DNA of 39,632 bases, taken from IMG/VR virus record IMGVR_UViG_3300034198_008680, positions 1 to 39,632 of that record; one strand, 5' to 3'. The notes under the pieces were generated by a model. That model saw only the letters and a program-made list of their open reading frames with translations. It was not told the DNA's origin and ran no database searches. The stretch comes from a virus. The translations under genes and the position numbers were made by a program. This document shows, piece by piece, positions 30,982 to 38,484 of this stretch; the stretch's first letter is position 1; every line of letters starts with the position of its first letter.

Positions 30982-31326
30982 ATGCCCGATAGGGTTACAT
31001 CCTGGTCCTCGATCCTGGAATGGATCGGGCTGCTGGCGCCGCCTGCCTTTGGGGCTCTGATCGGTATGCGCTATGCCAAGGACCAGACGCTGAAGCAGCG
31101 GGGAGCCGGCTTTCTCACGGCGTTTTTCCTGTCCGTTTACATGACTCCGGCGCTGGCTGAAGCCGTCAACCTTGGGCCGAAAGCCACTGTAGCGGCAGGC
31201 ATTCTGGTCGCAATCGTCGGTATGGATATCGTCGGCGCGTTGATTGCGACAATCGCCCAACTGAAGAACGACCCGATGGGCACCATCAAGGGCTGGGTCG
31301 ATATGTGGCTTGGAAGGGGCAAATGA
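30982..31326 (+). CDS. Putative holin (LydA/holin III type)
   Basis: 114 residues, first gene of the lysis cassette. Three hydrophobic segments at about 12-29, 42-60 and 67-90, charged ends, and a polar loop RYAKDQTLKQRG. The family pattern (WxxxLxPxxFGxxxG in the first helix) fits LydA-like holins. It would time lysis by forming holes in the inner membrane for the endolysin. Its stop overlaps a 30-residue membrane ORF. Confidence 0.75.
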   Translation: MPDRVTSWSSILEWIGLLAPPAFGALIGMRYAKDQTLKQRGAGFLTAFFLSVYMTPALAEAVNLGPKATVAAGILVAIVGMDIVGALIATIAQLKNDPMGTIKGWVDMWLGRGK

Positions 31327-31415
31327 GCCTGCACCTCGGCCAGTTCCTCCTGATCTGCGCGGCGCTCGGTGCCTACCTCATCATTCGTGAATGGCTGCAC
31401 AGGAAATGGCGATGA
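31323..31415 (+). CDS. 30-residue single-pass membrane peptide in the lysis cassette
   Basis: ATG at 31323 overlaps the holin stop, and its own stop overlaps the endolysin start. MSLHLGQFLLICAALGAYLI then IREWLHRKWR: one transmembrane helix and a basic tail. By context a possible antiholin or lysis accessory, or a coupling ORF. Confidence 0.5.
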   Translation: MSLHLGQFLLICAALGAYLIIREWLHRKWR

Positions 31416-31849
31416 AGATCAGCGACCAAGGGCTTGAGCTTTTGATTGAACGCGAGGGCAGGCGGAACGACGCCTACCTCGATATCGTCGGCGTCTGGAC
31501 CATCGGCGTCGGGCATACGGGGCCGGAAGTCCACGAGGGCCTGCACTGGACGGACGCACAGGTAGAGGCCGCCCTGCGCGCCGATCTGGACCGTTTCGAG
31601 GACGCCATCAACGACAGCGTGACGGTCGGGCTGGAGCCGTACCAATTCGATGCGCTGGTGTCGTTCTCGTTCAATGTCGGCGTGGGCGCCTTCAAGACAT
31701 CGACGCTGCTTCGCAAGATCAACCTTGGGCAGATCGAGCTTGCCGAGCTTCAATTCAACCGCTGGCACACCCCCCCGGAAATCACCCGCCGCCGCAACGG
31801 GGAGCGTGAGCAGTTCGCCGGCCGCCACTTCGTCGCGCAGTATCCGTGA
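31412..31849 (+). CDS. Endolysin, GH24 lysozyme
   Basis: 145 residues. The start is set by AGGAA at 31401-31405 and the ATGA overlap; ATGs at 31391 and 31406 are alternatives. The catalytic E-x8-D-x5-T triad is Glu15, Asp24, Thr30 in EREGRRNDAYLDIVGVWTIG, as in T4/P22-type lysozymes that cut the NAM-NAG bond. No signal peptide or SAR helix is seen, so it depends on the holin for export. Confidence 0.93.
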   Translation: MKISDQGLELLIEREGRRNDAYLDIVGVWTIGVGHTGPEVHEGLHWTDAQVEAALRADLDRFEDAINDSVTVGLEPYQFDALVSFSFNVGVGAFKTSTLLRKINLGQIELAELQFNRWHTPPEITRRRNGEREQFAGRHFVAQYP

Positions 31850-32232
31850 CCAAGTACCTCGCCATCGGCGCTGCCGTTCTCGCCGCCATCGCCGGGCTGC
31901 TGGGCTGGCTGCTGCTCAAGGCTCACGAGGATCTCGGCAAGGCGAAATTGGCGCTTCGGAACGCCAATGCCGTCATTGCCCAAAAGGAAGCCGACGCCAA
32001 GCTGTCGGCCCTGCTGATCGCCAACCTTCAAGGACGTGTCCAACAGATCGATGCAACCGCCGCGCCAGTGCGCGAGAGGATTATTCATGTTCCTGTCACG
32101 TCGAGTTGTGGCCCTGCTATTGCTGCCGCCGTTGCAGGCGTGCAGCAGCTTCTCCGCACCGATCCCGGTGGACCGGCAACCGGACGCGAGTCTGCTCCTG
32201 CCGTGCGACCGGCCCAAGCCGCCGCCCGATAG
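31846..32232 (+). CDS. i-spanin (Rz-like)
   Basis: 128 residues; GTG start overlapping the endolysin stop. One N-terminal transmembrane helix (YLAIGAAVLAAIAGLLGWLLL) followed by a periplasmic helical region (AKLALRNANAVIAQKEADAK). The C-terminal third is coded by DNA that also encodes the o-spanin in another frame. With its partner it joins inner and outer membranes at the last lysis step. Confidence 0.8.
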   Translation: MTKYLAIGAAVLAAIAGLLGWLLLKAHEDLGKAKLALRNANAVIAQKEADAKLSALLIANLQGRVQQIDATAAPVRERIIHVPVTSSCGPAIAAAVAGVQQLLRTDPGGPATGRESAPAVRPAQAAAR

Positions 32233-32341
32233 CCCGACAGATACCGACGTGGCGCTCGGATACATCGACGCCGTGCAGAAATATTTGAACTGTGAGGCAA
32301 AGCATGGGGCGCTGGCGGCCTTCGTGAAGGGCAACAAATGA
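32087..32341 (+). CDS. o-spanin lipoprotein (Rz1-like), overlapping the i-spanin gene
   Basis: 84 residues, ATG at 32087 with GAGAGGA upstream. Signal MFLSRRVVALLLLPPLQAC with lipobox ending in Cys19, then a Pro-rich mature part (CDRPKPPPDSPTDT). It starts inside the i-spanin gene and runs 109 nt past its end, the overlapping type of Rz/Rz1 organisation. The stop overlaps the next start. Confidence 0.85.
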   Translation: MFLSRRVVALLLLPPLQACSSFSAPIPVDRQPDASLLLPCDRPKPPPDSPTDTDVALGYIDAVQKYLNCEAKHGALAAFVKGNK

Positions 32342-33309
32342 TCTCCGACCGCGATTTCATCAACGCCTGGAAGGCCAGCGGAGGGGCACCAGCCGCCGTC
32401 GCAGCAGAACTCAACATTGCCTACCGCAACGTGATGAAGCGGCGCCTAGCCCTCGAAATGAAGCTCGGCATACAGCTTCCCACCGGGACACAGGTCGGGG
32501 AGCGGGGCAGGGGCGACGGCGGATACCAAAACGACTACATGCAGCGGGTGACGCTGGACGGGTTTACCGGCACGGCGGTCATCTTCTCTGATTGTCACTA
32601 CTGGCCCGGCTCGGCCTCCGTTGCCCATCTGGCGCTTGTAGAGGTCGCCAAAGAACTGAAGCCCAAGCTGCTGATCGGCAACGGGGATCTGTTCGACGGT
32701 GCTCGCCTATCGCGATTTCCACGGAATGGCTGGGAGGCGCAGCCGCGCGTCGTGGACGAACTGGACGCGGCCAAGGAACGGCTGGCAGAGGTGCGCCACG
32801 CAGCCCCGAGGGCGCAGACCATCCGCACGGTCGGCAACCACTGCATCCGCTTCGACCGATACCTTGCCATGAGCGCCGGGGAACTGGAGGGCATCGCGGG
32901 CGCGCGGCTGGCCGATCACCTACCGGCTTGGCATGAGTGCATGTCGGTGTTCATCAACAATGGAACAATGGTGAAGCACCGCTTCAACGGCGGCATTCAC
33001 GCAGCCTATAACAACACCCTGAAGGGCGGCACGAACATCGTCACCGGGCATACCCATCACCTTGAGGTGAAGCCTTGGGGCGACTATCGGGGCCGCCGCT
33101 ACGGGGTCCAGACCGGCGCCATTGCCGACACGAGCGGCCCGCAGTTCGGCTACACCGAGGACAACCCTACCCCCTGGTGCAGCGGCTTTGCCGTGCTGAC
33201 GTTCGACAAGGACGGGCGCCTGCTCATGCCGGAGCTTTGCGAGGTCGTGGACGGCACGGCCTACTTCCGGGGCCAGAAGGTCGCCGCCAAGCGGAGGATC
33301 GCCGCATGA
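32338..33309 (+). CDS. Calcineurin-like metallophosphoesterase
   Basis: 323 residues. The N-terminal 40 residues look like a helix-turn-helix. Metal-binding motifs are SDCHYW (Asp85, His87), GNGDLFD (Gly-Asp at 116-117), VGNHC (166-168) and TGHTHH (237-240), in the order of the family. Phage members are often near lysis or DNA metabolism genes; the substrate is unknown. ATGA-coupled to the o-spanin. Confidence 0.88.
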   Translation: MISDRDFINAWKASGGAPAAVAAELNIAYRNVMKRRLALEMKLGIQLPTGTQVGERGRGDGGYQNDYMQRVTLDGFTGTAVIFSDCHYWPGSASVAHLALVEVAKELKPKLLIGNGDLFDGARLSRFPRNGWEAQPRVVDELDAAKERLAEVRHAAPRAQTIRTVGNHCIRFDRYLAMSAGELEGIAGARLADHLPAWHECMSVFINNGTMVKHRFNGGIHAAYNNTLKGGTNIVTGHTHHLEVKPWGDYRGRRYGVQTGAIADTSGPQFGYTEDNPTPWCSGFAVLTFDKDGRLLMPELCEVVDGTAYFRGQKVAAKRRIAA

Positions 33310-33647
33310 AGCCGCATCCATGGTCCGTGCGCTTTGAGAAAGCCTGCCGCCAATGGCAGGGGAAGCTCGGCCTCACCGACTGGACCATCCAATTCAAGGT
33401 CGGGAAGGAAAGCGAGCATGAGGCGGACGTAGGGTACAATTGCACCAACCGCCACGCCACCATCACCAGCTACATCACGTCGGACGCCCTGTCGCCCGAG
33501 CGGATCGCCCTGCATGAAATGCTGCATCTGCTGTTTGCCGACATGCTCGAAATGGCAGGCCAGAAGGGCGGCGATCACGCAGACGTGGGCAAGGAAGAAC
33601 ACCGCGCCATTGAGCGCCTTCTCAACACCATGGACGGAAAACCATGA
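33306..33647 (+). CDS. Small HExxH metallopeptidase-like protein (SprT/WLM-like)
   Basis: 113 residues. HEMLHLLFADM (70-80) gives the zinc motif HExxH, and a further acidic/His segment, KGGDHADVGKEEHRAIE, could supply the third ligand. The N-terminal WTIQFKVGKESEHEADVGYN resembles the beta part of short SprT-type proteins. Probably a real protease, but the substrate is unknown. Confidence 0.65.
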   Translation: MKPHPWSVRFEKACRQWQGKLGLTDWTIQFKVGKESEHEADVGYNCTNRHATITSYITSDALSPERIALHEMLHLLFADMLEMAGQKGGDHADVGKEEHRAIERLLNTMDGKP

Positions 33648-33853
33648 CCGGCTGCCTTCCCCGCCTCCACGACGTGAACGGCGAGCTATCCGTCCGGCTG
33701 TTCAAGGACGGCGTTGACCACAAGTTCGACGTGTCCGTGGAGGCCCTAGCTACCTTCATGCAGGACGGCATGGACGCCCTAGCGCGGAGGATACGGAAGC
33801 CGCCGCGTGTCGCGCATCCGGTCAATAATGACGAGCCGAGGCCGCCAGCATGA
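33644..33853 (+). CDS. Small hypothetical protein
   Basis: 69 residues; the start overlaps the metallopeptidase stop and the end overlaps the next ATG. LSVRLFKDGVDHKFDVSVEA is beta-like; the tail is basic. Not recognised. Confidence 0.55.
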   Translation: MTGCLPRLHDVNGELSVRLFKDGVDHKFDVSVEALATFMQDGMDALARRIRKPPRVAHPVNNDEPRPPA

Positions 33854-34239
33854 CCCGCGCGGTGGCCTCGTATCTGGCTGCCGCGCTGGCCTTCGTGGCG
33901 GTTGCCTTCATCTTCTTTCCGCTCAAGGCGCGCGGGCAAGACCATCACCCGCTGCACAAGGAATTCTACAGGACGTGGATGCAGCCCGGCACCAACGTCA
34001 GTTGCTGCAACGCCCGCGTTGAGGTGAATGGCGTCGAAACCGGAGACTGCGAGCCGGTGAAGGCGGAAGTCCGCGCCGGCAACTGGTGGGCATGGCTGCG
34101 GCAGGAATCGCGCTGGATACAGATCGACGATAGCCGCATCATCCGTGAGAAAAACCCGACGCAAGGCGGGACGGATGCTCACCTGTGCTATAGCTACGGG
34201 CGCGTGCTGTGCTTTGTGCCGCCATTTGGCGGCGGTTAG
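33850..34239 (+). CDS. Secreted Cys-rich conserved protein
   Basis: 129 residues. Signal peptide or anchor ASYLAAALAFVAVAFIFF, followed by HPLHKEFYRTWMQPGTNVSC, CNARVEVNGVETGDCEPVKA, RAGNWWAWLRQES and CYSYGRVLCFVPP. Five cysteines suggest disulfides in the periplasm. I recognise the mature domain as common in rhizobial-type prophages; function unknown. A GCCGCC-ATTT-GGCGGC hairpin (34218-34233) covers the end of the gene. Confidence 0.7.
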   Translation: MTRAVASYLAAALAFVAVAFIFFPLKARGQDHHPLHKEFYRTWMQPGTNVSCCNARVEVNGVETGDCEPVKAEVRAGNWWAWLRQESRWIQIDDSRIIREKNPTQGGTDAHLCYSYGRVLCFVPPFGGG

Positions 34240-34305
34240 GCGTTTTCCGCCATTTGGGCGTCTTTCGTAAAGCGCCCTCGCCGCCCTCTCCACTATCTCG
34301 CTCAT
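34240..34305 (-). pseudogene. Remnant of a duplicated small gene
   Basis: The minus strand from the ATG at 34305 reads MSEIVERAARALYERRPNGG, preceded by AAGGA, and its ATG overlaps the preceding gene's stop (ATGA). SEIVER.A.AL repeats the N-terminus of that gene, and 23 of 24 bases match between 34284-34307 and 34562-34585. The frame stays open to 33622 but there it only shadows two plus-strand genes, so I regard it as a truncated copy. Confidence 0.45.
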
Positions 34306-34583
34306 GTAGGTTCCTTGAGTGCGGCGCGATTAGCGGCTTGGGCCTCGCGCAGTTCCTTGATGATGGCCCTGTTGCTTTCTGCGTCTTTGGGCTGAAGCGA
34401 GATCCCGCCAACACCTCGCATAACGCTTGTGATTCCAACGACGGTTTCCATTTCCTCTGTCGGCTCCCGCATAGCGGCAATGGCCGCGCGAGCGAGGATC
34501 TTGTACCAGTCCTCGCGCGACTCGATTTCTTTCGTGTCGGCCGCTTCAAGTGCCGCCGCCACCCTCTCCACTATCTCGCTCGT
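34302..34583 (-). CDS. Small phage protein with an apparent ACG start codon
   Basis: 93 residues. AGGAG stands 5 nt before ACG-AGC-GAG, exactly where homologous openings carry ATG-AGC-GAG (as in the copy at 34305). EIVERVAAALEAAD and YKILARAAIAAMREPTEEME form a family of short helical phage proteins. The frame is open upstream to 34676 but with unconvincing sequence. Either ACG is used at low efficiency, the codon is mutated and the gene weakened, or an internal GTG is used. It is alone on minus between late genes and integrase. Confidence 0.55.
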   Translation of the reverse strand, partial: TSEIVERVAAALEAADTKEIESREDWYKILARAAIAAMREPTEEMETVVGITSVMRGVGGISLQPKDAESNRAIIKELREAQAANRAALKEPT

Positions 34584-34676
34584 GTCTGCTCCTGGGTGTG
34601 GTGGGGAGTATATGCAGGCTCGGCAGGCGCGGCCAACTGTGCCATAGGTGTGCCCGATCCCGGTAAAGTACAGCAA

Positions 34677-34876
34677 AACATGGCAACTCGATCCCGACGG
34701 CTACCGGATTGAAGCGTACCACGCCGGTTCCCGTTGATCCACAAACCTAGCATTTCAGGCCCGTTCGTCGTTTGCCAATCTACCGCAAATCCCGCAACGT
34801 CCCGAGAACACCCGCCCGCACTGTGACAGGTGCGTGCCAAGAAGGGCGAGTGTGACACGGGCACAGCGGGGAGAGC
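34677..34876. promoter_or_regulatory. Region upstream of the integrase with repeated TGTGACA
   Basis: About 200 bases without a gene. Two direct copies of TGTGACA with further matches (34822-34828 and 34851-34857, start-to-start 29 bp) lie just before the integrase. They could be regulator or integrase arm sites. No tRNA-like attP core that I can defend is visible. Confidence 0.35.
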
Positions 34877-35905
34877 ATGGCGACGTTCCGTCAGCGCGGG
34901 GGAAGATGGCAGGCGATTATCCGGCGTGTCGACCTGAAGGCAAGCAAGTCGTTCGACCGGAAGATCGATGCCGTGGCCTGGGCGAGGGCGCGGGAGCGGG
35001 ACGCCGACATGGCGGGCACCTTGCCGGGCACGATGTCTGGCACGCTCGCCCCGGTGATCGATCGCTACGAGCGCGAGGTCTGGCCGTCGAAGCGTTGGGG
35101 CGCCTCCAAGGCGCACGAACTGACGGTGCTTCGCCGTGACCTTGGCGGGCGCCTCCTGAGCGATTTCTCGCAGGCGACGGTACTTGCCTACGCGCGCGGC
35201 CTGAACATCACTGGCGGGGGAATTTCCACCCGCCTGAGCTTCCTCAAGGAGGTGCTTAAAACCGCCCGCGACCTGTGGGGCTTGTCCGTTCCGTTGGGGG
35301 AGGTCGAGGCGGCCATATCGGCGGCCAAGCGGATGAAGATTGCGGGCAAATCGCAGGCGCGGACGCGGCGCCCGACACAGGCCGAGATTGACGCGGTGAT
35401 CGCCTACAGCGAGGCGCAGACGCGATCCCTGATCGACCTTGGCGCGCTGGTGCGGGTCCTGTCTGTCCTCCCGCTCCGGCTGGGCGAGCTGCTTGGCATC
35501 CAGTGGGGCGACATAGACGAGGCCCGGCGCTCTGCCGTCATTCGCTCGCGCAAGCATCCCGATATCCGGGTGAGGGAGAAGAACGACCAAGAAGTGCCGT
35601 TGATCGCATTTGGCGGCGTGGACACCTACGACCTGATCGCGGGGCGGCCCCGGTACTTCGATAGCCCGTTCCCCTACAAGCGCACGTCCGTCTCGGCGGC
35701 ATTCCAGGCGGCGACGATCAAGTGTCAGATCCACGACCTGCATATCCACGACCTGCGGGCGCACGCGATTTCCCGGTTGCTTGAGGGCGGCCTGCAAATC
35801 CCGCTGGTGGCGCTGATAAGCGGGCACAAGAACTGGCGAATCCTTGCGCGGAATTACGCTCGCATCGACCCGCTGTCCGTACATGACGCGCTCAAGCGGC
35901 TGTGA
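34877..35905 (+). CDS. int: Tyrosine-recombinase integrase
   Basis: 342 residues. The catalytic set is Arg201 (LPLRLGELLG), Lys about 226 (RSRKHP), His291-x-x-Arg294 (HDLRAHAIS), His317 (ISGHKNW) and the nucleophile Tyr327 (ARNYARI). The N-terminal arm-binding part (MATFRQRGGRWQAIIRR) and SAM-like core-binding domain (60-140) are present. GGGGAGAGC precedes the ATG. Integrates and, with an excisionase, removes the prophage. Convergent with the excisionase-like gene, overlapping by 14 nt. Confidence 0.95.
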   Translation: MATFRQRGGRWQAIIRRVDLKASKSFDRKIDAVAWARARERDADMAGTLPGTMSGTLAPVIDRYEREVWPSKRWGASKAHELTVLRRDLGGRLLSDFSQATVLAYARGLNITGGGISTRLSFLKEVLKTARDLWGLSVPLGEVEAAISAAKRMKIAGKSQARTRRPTQAEIDAVIAYSEAQTRSLIDLGALVRVLSVLPLRLGELLGIQWGDIDEARRSAVIRSRKHPDIRVREKNDQEVPLIAFGGVDTYDLIAGRPRYFDSPFPYKRTSVSAAFQAATIKCQIHDLHIHDLRAHAISRLLEGGLQIPLVALISGHKNWRILARNYARIDPLSVHDALKRL

Positions 35906-36095
35906 CGGTGCGGGCTTTCAGGTAGTCCTCGACGGCGGCGGCCTTAAACAGCCTCTTGCGGCCCGTTTTCACGAACGCCGGCAGGTCGCGGTGCGGGCGG
36001 TTCTTCAGCGTCTTCACGGTGACGCCCAGCAGGGACGCCAGATCATCCTCGGTGATGAGCCCGAAGCGTTCCATCAGGTGCTGCGGTTCAGTCAA
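35892..36095 (-). CDS. Excisionase-like MerR/AlpA-type helix-turn-helix protein
   Basis: 67 residues from a TTG start placed 5 nt after GGAGG (36105-36101); a TTG at 36113 and an ATG at 36074 are alternatives. ITEDDLASLLGVTVKTLKNR and DLPAFVKTGRKRLFKAAAVEDYL are the winged helix-turn-helix of the HTH_17/Xis group. Position at the end of the leftward operon, tail-to-tail with int, supports a directionality factor. Confidence 0.75.
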   Translation of the reverse strand: MTEPQHLMERFGLITEDDLASLLGVTVKTLKNRPHRDLPAFVKTGRKRLFKAAAVEDYLKARTVTAA

Positions 36096-36122
36096 AGGGT
36101 CCTCCAAATCCAAAAGCCGGAA

Positions 36123-36209
36123 TTACACAGGCGAGCGCGAAGCGCGAAGCGAACTCACTTCTTCACCGGGGGCGGGGGAAGAGGGAGCCAGGGGGGCTAC
36201 ATCTGTCAT
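36123..36209 (-). CDS. 28-residue ORF before the excisionase-like gene
   Basis: ATG at 36209 with AGGAGA 6-7 nt upstream, encoding MTDVAPLAPSSPAPGEEVSS... The good ribosome site argues for translation; the Pro/Ser-rich product has no recognisable fold. The DNA near its end carries the short repeat GCGCGAAGC. Could be a leader for the next gene. Confidence 0.4.
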   Translation of the reverse strand: MTDVAPLAPSSPAPGEEVSSLRASRSPV

Positions 36210-36231
36210 GTCTGATCTCCTGCAATCGCGC

Positions 36232-36588
36232 TCATATCGAATCCCTCAGCACTGTTTGACCGTTGATTTTGCGCTTCCACTTGGACTTGAAGGCGGGGGC
36301 CGGGCGGATGCCGAGGTGGCGGGCTTTCATCCGCTTGGCTTTGGCTCCAGCCGCCACGTCGGCCTTGTCCTTCACCCGCCTGCATGTCTCATGGGCGGGG
36401 CCGCAGTTGGCGTCATCGTCCGCGCCACCGAGTACCAGGGCGCGCTTGTGTTCGATGATCCACTTCTCGCCTTGGCTGGCGAATATCTTCTGCTCGCAGA
36501 GGATGCAGATGCCGCCGTGCGCTTCCCATATCCGTAATCGGCGCATCGGAGACATAGCCCGGCGCGGGGTGGTGGACACGTCGGTCAT
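36232..36588 (-). CDS. HNH nuclease
   Basis: 118 residues. CILCEQKI (C-x-x-C) and WIIEHKRALVLGGADDDANC then GPAHETCRRVKDKAD give the His...Asn...His HNH core with a zinc-holding cysteine pair. Unlike the one at 21690 it sits in the leftward recombination operon, ATGA-coupled to ninB, so it is probably a resident phage nuclease rather than a homing element. Confidence 0.85.
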   Translation of the reverse strand: MTDVSTTPRRAMSPMRRLRIWEAHGGICILCEQKIFASQGEKWIIEHKRALVLGGADDDANCGPAHETCRRVKDKADVAAGAKAKRMKARHLGIRPAPAFKSKWKRKINGQTVLRDSI

Positions 36589-37046
36589 GCTGCCCGCCGT
36601 TGAGGGACCGGAAGAAGGTCGCCCGGATCAGTGAGCGCTACGCCCTTCTCGGAGAAGTGCCGATGCACGCCATCAAGGTAGGCCGTTGCCTGCTTCGTGG
36701 TCATGAGGCGGCTGATGGGGAAGTCGAGCGGCTCCATCATGAGTGCCAGCTTCTGCTCATAGGGCAGCGGCCGCACAATCGCGTCATAGCGCTCGCGAAA
36801 GCCCTCATTCTCGGCTCGGAGGATGGGAACGCCGATGGTCAGCTTGCAGTAGCCGCGCACTTCCTCCGGCGTCCAATCGCCTAGTTGCTCGGATATCTCA
36901 TTCATCCAAAGCCGCTGGAGCTTGTTCTGCTTTAACGACCGCTTCCCGCCTTTCGACAGGGTTACGGTCAGCGGCAGAGGCTGGCTTTGGATGAAGCGGA
37001 CCAGCAAAATGCGGTCCTGCTCCGTTTCCACGAAGCGCGTGGTCAT
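36585..37046 (-). CDS. ninB: NinB/Orf-type recombination protein
   Basis: 153 residues. KRSLKQNKLQRLWMNEISEQ, WTPEEVRGYCKLTIGVPILR and LDFPISRLMTTKQATAYLD are the conserved blocks of NinB (lambda Orf), an ssDNA/SSB-binding recombination mediator that supports strand exchange at phage ends. Ribosome overlap with the upstream recombination gene. Confidence 0.88.
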   Translation of the reverse strand: MTTRFVETEQDRILLVRFIQSQPLPLTVTLSKGGKRSLKQNKLQRLWMNEISEQLGDWTPEEVRGYCKLTIGVPILRAENEGFRERYDAIVRPLPYEQKLALMMEPLDFPISRLMTTKQATAYLDGVHRHFSEKGVALTDPGDLLPVPQRRAA

Positions 37047-37849
37047 GCGGCAATCGCCGGCAGGCTGTCGCGCTTTGCCTCAACGGAGGCGTAGATGGTT
37101 TTAAAGTATTCCTCTGGCAACTTCTCCCGAAGTTCGGCGCGGTTCTCTTCCCACCACGCTTTGAGGACCAAGCGATTGTCGGCCATGCTGATGGCAGTGG
37201 TGGCCGTCGCGGCGAGCGTGGCAATCTGCTTCCGCTCCTTGCTCAACTGGTACACGGACTTGCTGTTGCCAGTCTGCTGCTCAATTTCGGCGCGCGCCTC
37301 GTCAATGCTGTTTGTGGCGGCGTTCGCAATGGTCGGCCGGTTCTCCAGGCTCTCCGGGTCGTGGTCGTAGACGCCCTGCATTTCTTCCGCTGGCGTCGTG
37401 CCTAGGTTCTTGTCGATCAGCACAACGACATGGGCGAAGGCCGACCGGCAGGCGCGGGAAATGGCGCGGGTCTGTGCCATGGCGCGGATGGCGAAGTCAG
37501 GCCGCTTGGGGAGCATCTTGCCCCGAGATTCGCCGCCGAACCATGTCGGCTCGTCCTCGCCAACAAATCCCTCGGCCTCGGCAATTACCGCGCCGGTATC
37601 CATGCGCCGCACCTCGCCCACGGCACGGAAGCCGCCGTCAACGCGCTCAACGCCGCGAGAGGAAGCCGCGCAGCCATGGGCAACGGCGATGGCCTGCCAG
37701 CCGGTGCAGGCGACATATTTCTTCCCTTGAATATTGCTGGCAGTCTGTTTGACGATGGCACCGCAGATCGTGGCGGCGTCCGTGGACATGCGGTATGTAT
37801 CGACGCCATTCGACGGGATGACGGCAAGCGCGTTCGATGTATCAACCAT
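37043..37849 (-). CDS. Putative single-strand annealing / recombination protein
   Basis: 268 residues from the ATG at 37849 (GGGAGA upstream), not the much longer open frame. MSTDAATICGAIVKQTASNI and GKKYVACTGWQAIAVAHGCA, then FAIRAMAQTRAISRACRSAF (about 155-174) form the signature of a Rad52/RecT-like phage family whose members lie with recombination genes. The C-terminus is helical and charged. Expected to bind ssDNA and anneal complementary strands (inference). Neighbour of NinB fits. Confidence 0.7.
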   Translation of the reverse strand: MVDTSNALAVIPSNGVDTYRMSTDAATICGAIVKQTASNIQGKKYVACTGWQAIAVAHGCAASSRGVERVDGGFRAVGEVRRMDTGAVIAEAEGFVGEDEPTWFGGESRGKMLPKRPDFAIRAMAQTRAISRACRSAFAHVVVLIDKNLGTTPAEEMQGVYDHDPESLENRPTIANAATNSIDEARAEIEQQTGNSKSVYQLSKERKQIATLAATATTAISMADNRLVLKAWWEENRAELREKLPEEYFKTIYASVEAKRDSLPAIAA

Positions 37850-38072
37850 GACTTTCTCCCAACAGTTCGGAAATCCCAAGTCCCGGCCGCCCATAATCAA
37901 GCGCCCGGTCGATATCGTTGAGTGCGGCGAGGCAGACTTCCCGCGAGGTCCACAACCGCACGGCATTAGCGCCTTCGCGTTCCAGGCAGTCGGCGGCAAA
38001 GCGGAGCTTGCTGGCGAGCATCCGCCGTGCTTCCGATTCCGCCCGCAAGGGGGAGAGGTGCAGGCCGTCCAT
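37842..38072 (-). CDS. Small hypothetical protein
   Basis: 76 residues from the ATG at 38072, behind GAGGG. SEARRMLASKLRFAADCLER is helical; DIDRALDYGRPGLGI follows. It overlaps the recombination gene by 8 nt and starts in the stop of the upstream ORF (TGATG). Function unknown. Confidence 0.6.
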   Translation of the reverse strand: MDGLHLSPLRAESEARRMLASKLRFAADCLEREGANAVRLWTSREVCLAALNDIDRALDYGRPGLGISELLGESHG

Positions 38073-38176
38073 CAGATTGCCCTCGCGAAAAGCCAGATGA
38101 TCCATCGGCGGAACAAGCCGGGCCGCCTGCGGGGTGGGACGGGGCAGATGATCGTGCCGGTGCGAGGGTCGTTCAC
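38072..38176 (-). CDS. 34-residue basic, membrane-active-looking peptide
   Basis: GTG at 38176 overlaps the upstream stop (GTGA); the stop overlaps the next ATG. Product MNDPRTGTIICPVPPRRRPG, then LFRRWIIWLFARAI: an amphipathic Trp/Ile/Phe/Arg helix. Tight coupling on both sides supports translation. Function unknown. Confidence 0.5.
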   Translation of the reverse strand: MNDPRTGTIICPVPPRRRPGLFRRWIIWLFARAI

Positions 38177-38484
38177 GCCCGCATCCCCCAAGCCCGCGCC
38201 GTCTCGCGCTGGTCGTCGATGCTGTCCTCTGCGTTCTCGCAGGCATCGCTGTATCCTGCAGTTGACAGATACTCGCCCGCCCACTCGTCGAGCATCGCCT
38301 GCATGGCATCGTTGAGCGGGTGGTGGACCAGCTTGACGGAGATCAGGTCAACCTCTGCCGGGTCTGCCGGGTCAATGCGCGTGGCACGAGCGCCGGGCGT
38401 GAAGCTGTACTCGATCAGCACTTCCAGGGAATCCGGCTGCAACCCAAACGGTGCCCATGCGGTCATGCGGTGCTTGCTGCTCAT
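38173..38484 (-). CDS. Conserved hypothetical early protein
   Basis: 103 residues. APFGLQPDSLEVLIEYSFTP is a beta hairpin; the C-terminus (MQAMLDEWAGEYLSTAGYSD) is helical and acidic. ATGA overlaps on both sides. Unknown function. Confidence 0.65.
   Translation of the reverse strand: MSSKHRMTAWAPFGLQPDSLEVLIEYSFTPGARATRIDPADPAEVDLISVKLVHHPLNDAMQAMLDEWAGEYLSTAGYSDACENAEDSIDDQRETARAWGMRA

Noticed and set aside
33622-34305. 227-residue minus frame beginning MSEIVERAARAL
   Set aside because: Only its first 20 or so residues look like a gene; the rest is antisense to two convincing plus-strand genes. Kept only as a remnant.
34730-34760. Possible tRNA-like 3' end (attP core) upstream of the integrase
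   Set aside because: A GGTTC...GATCC-like string is present, but no proper T-arm and acceptor pairing can be made; no attP called.
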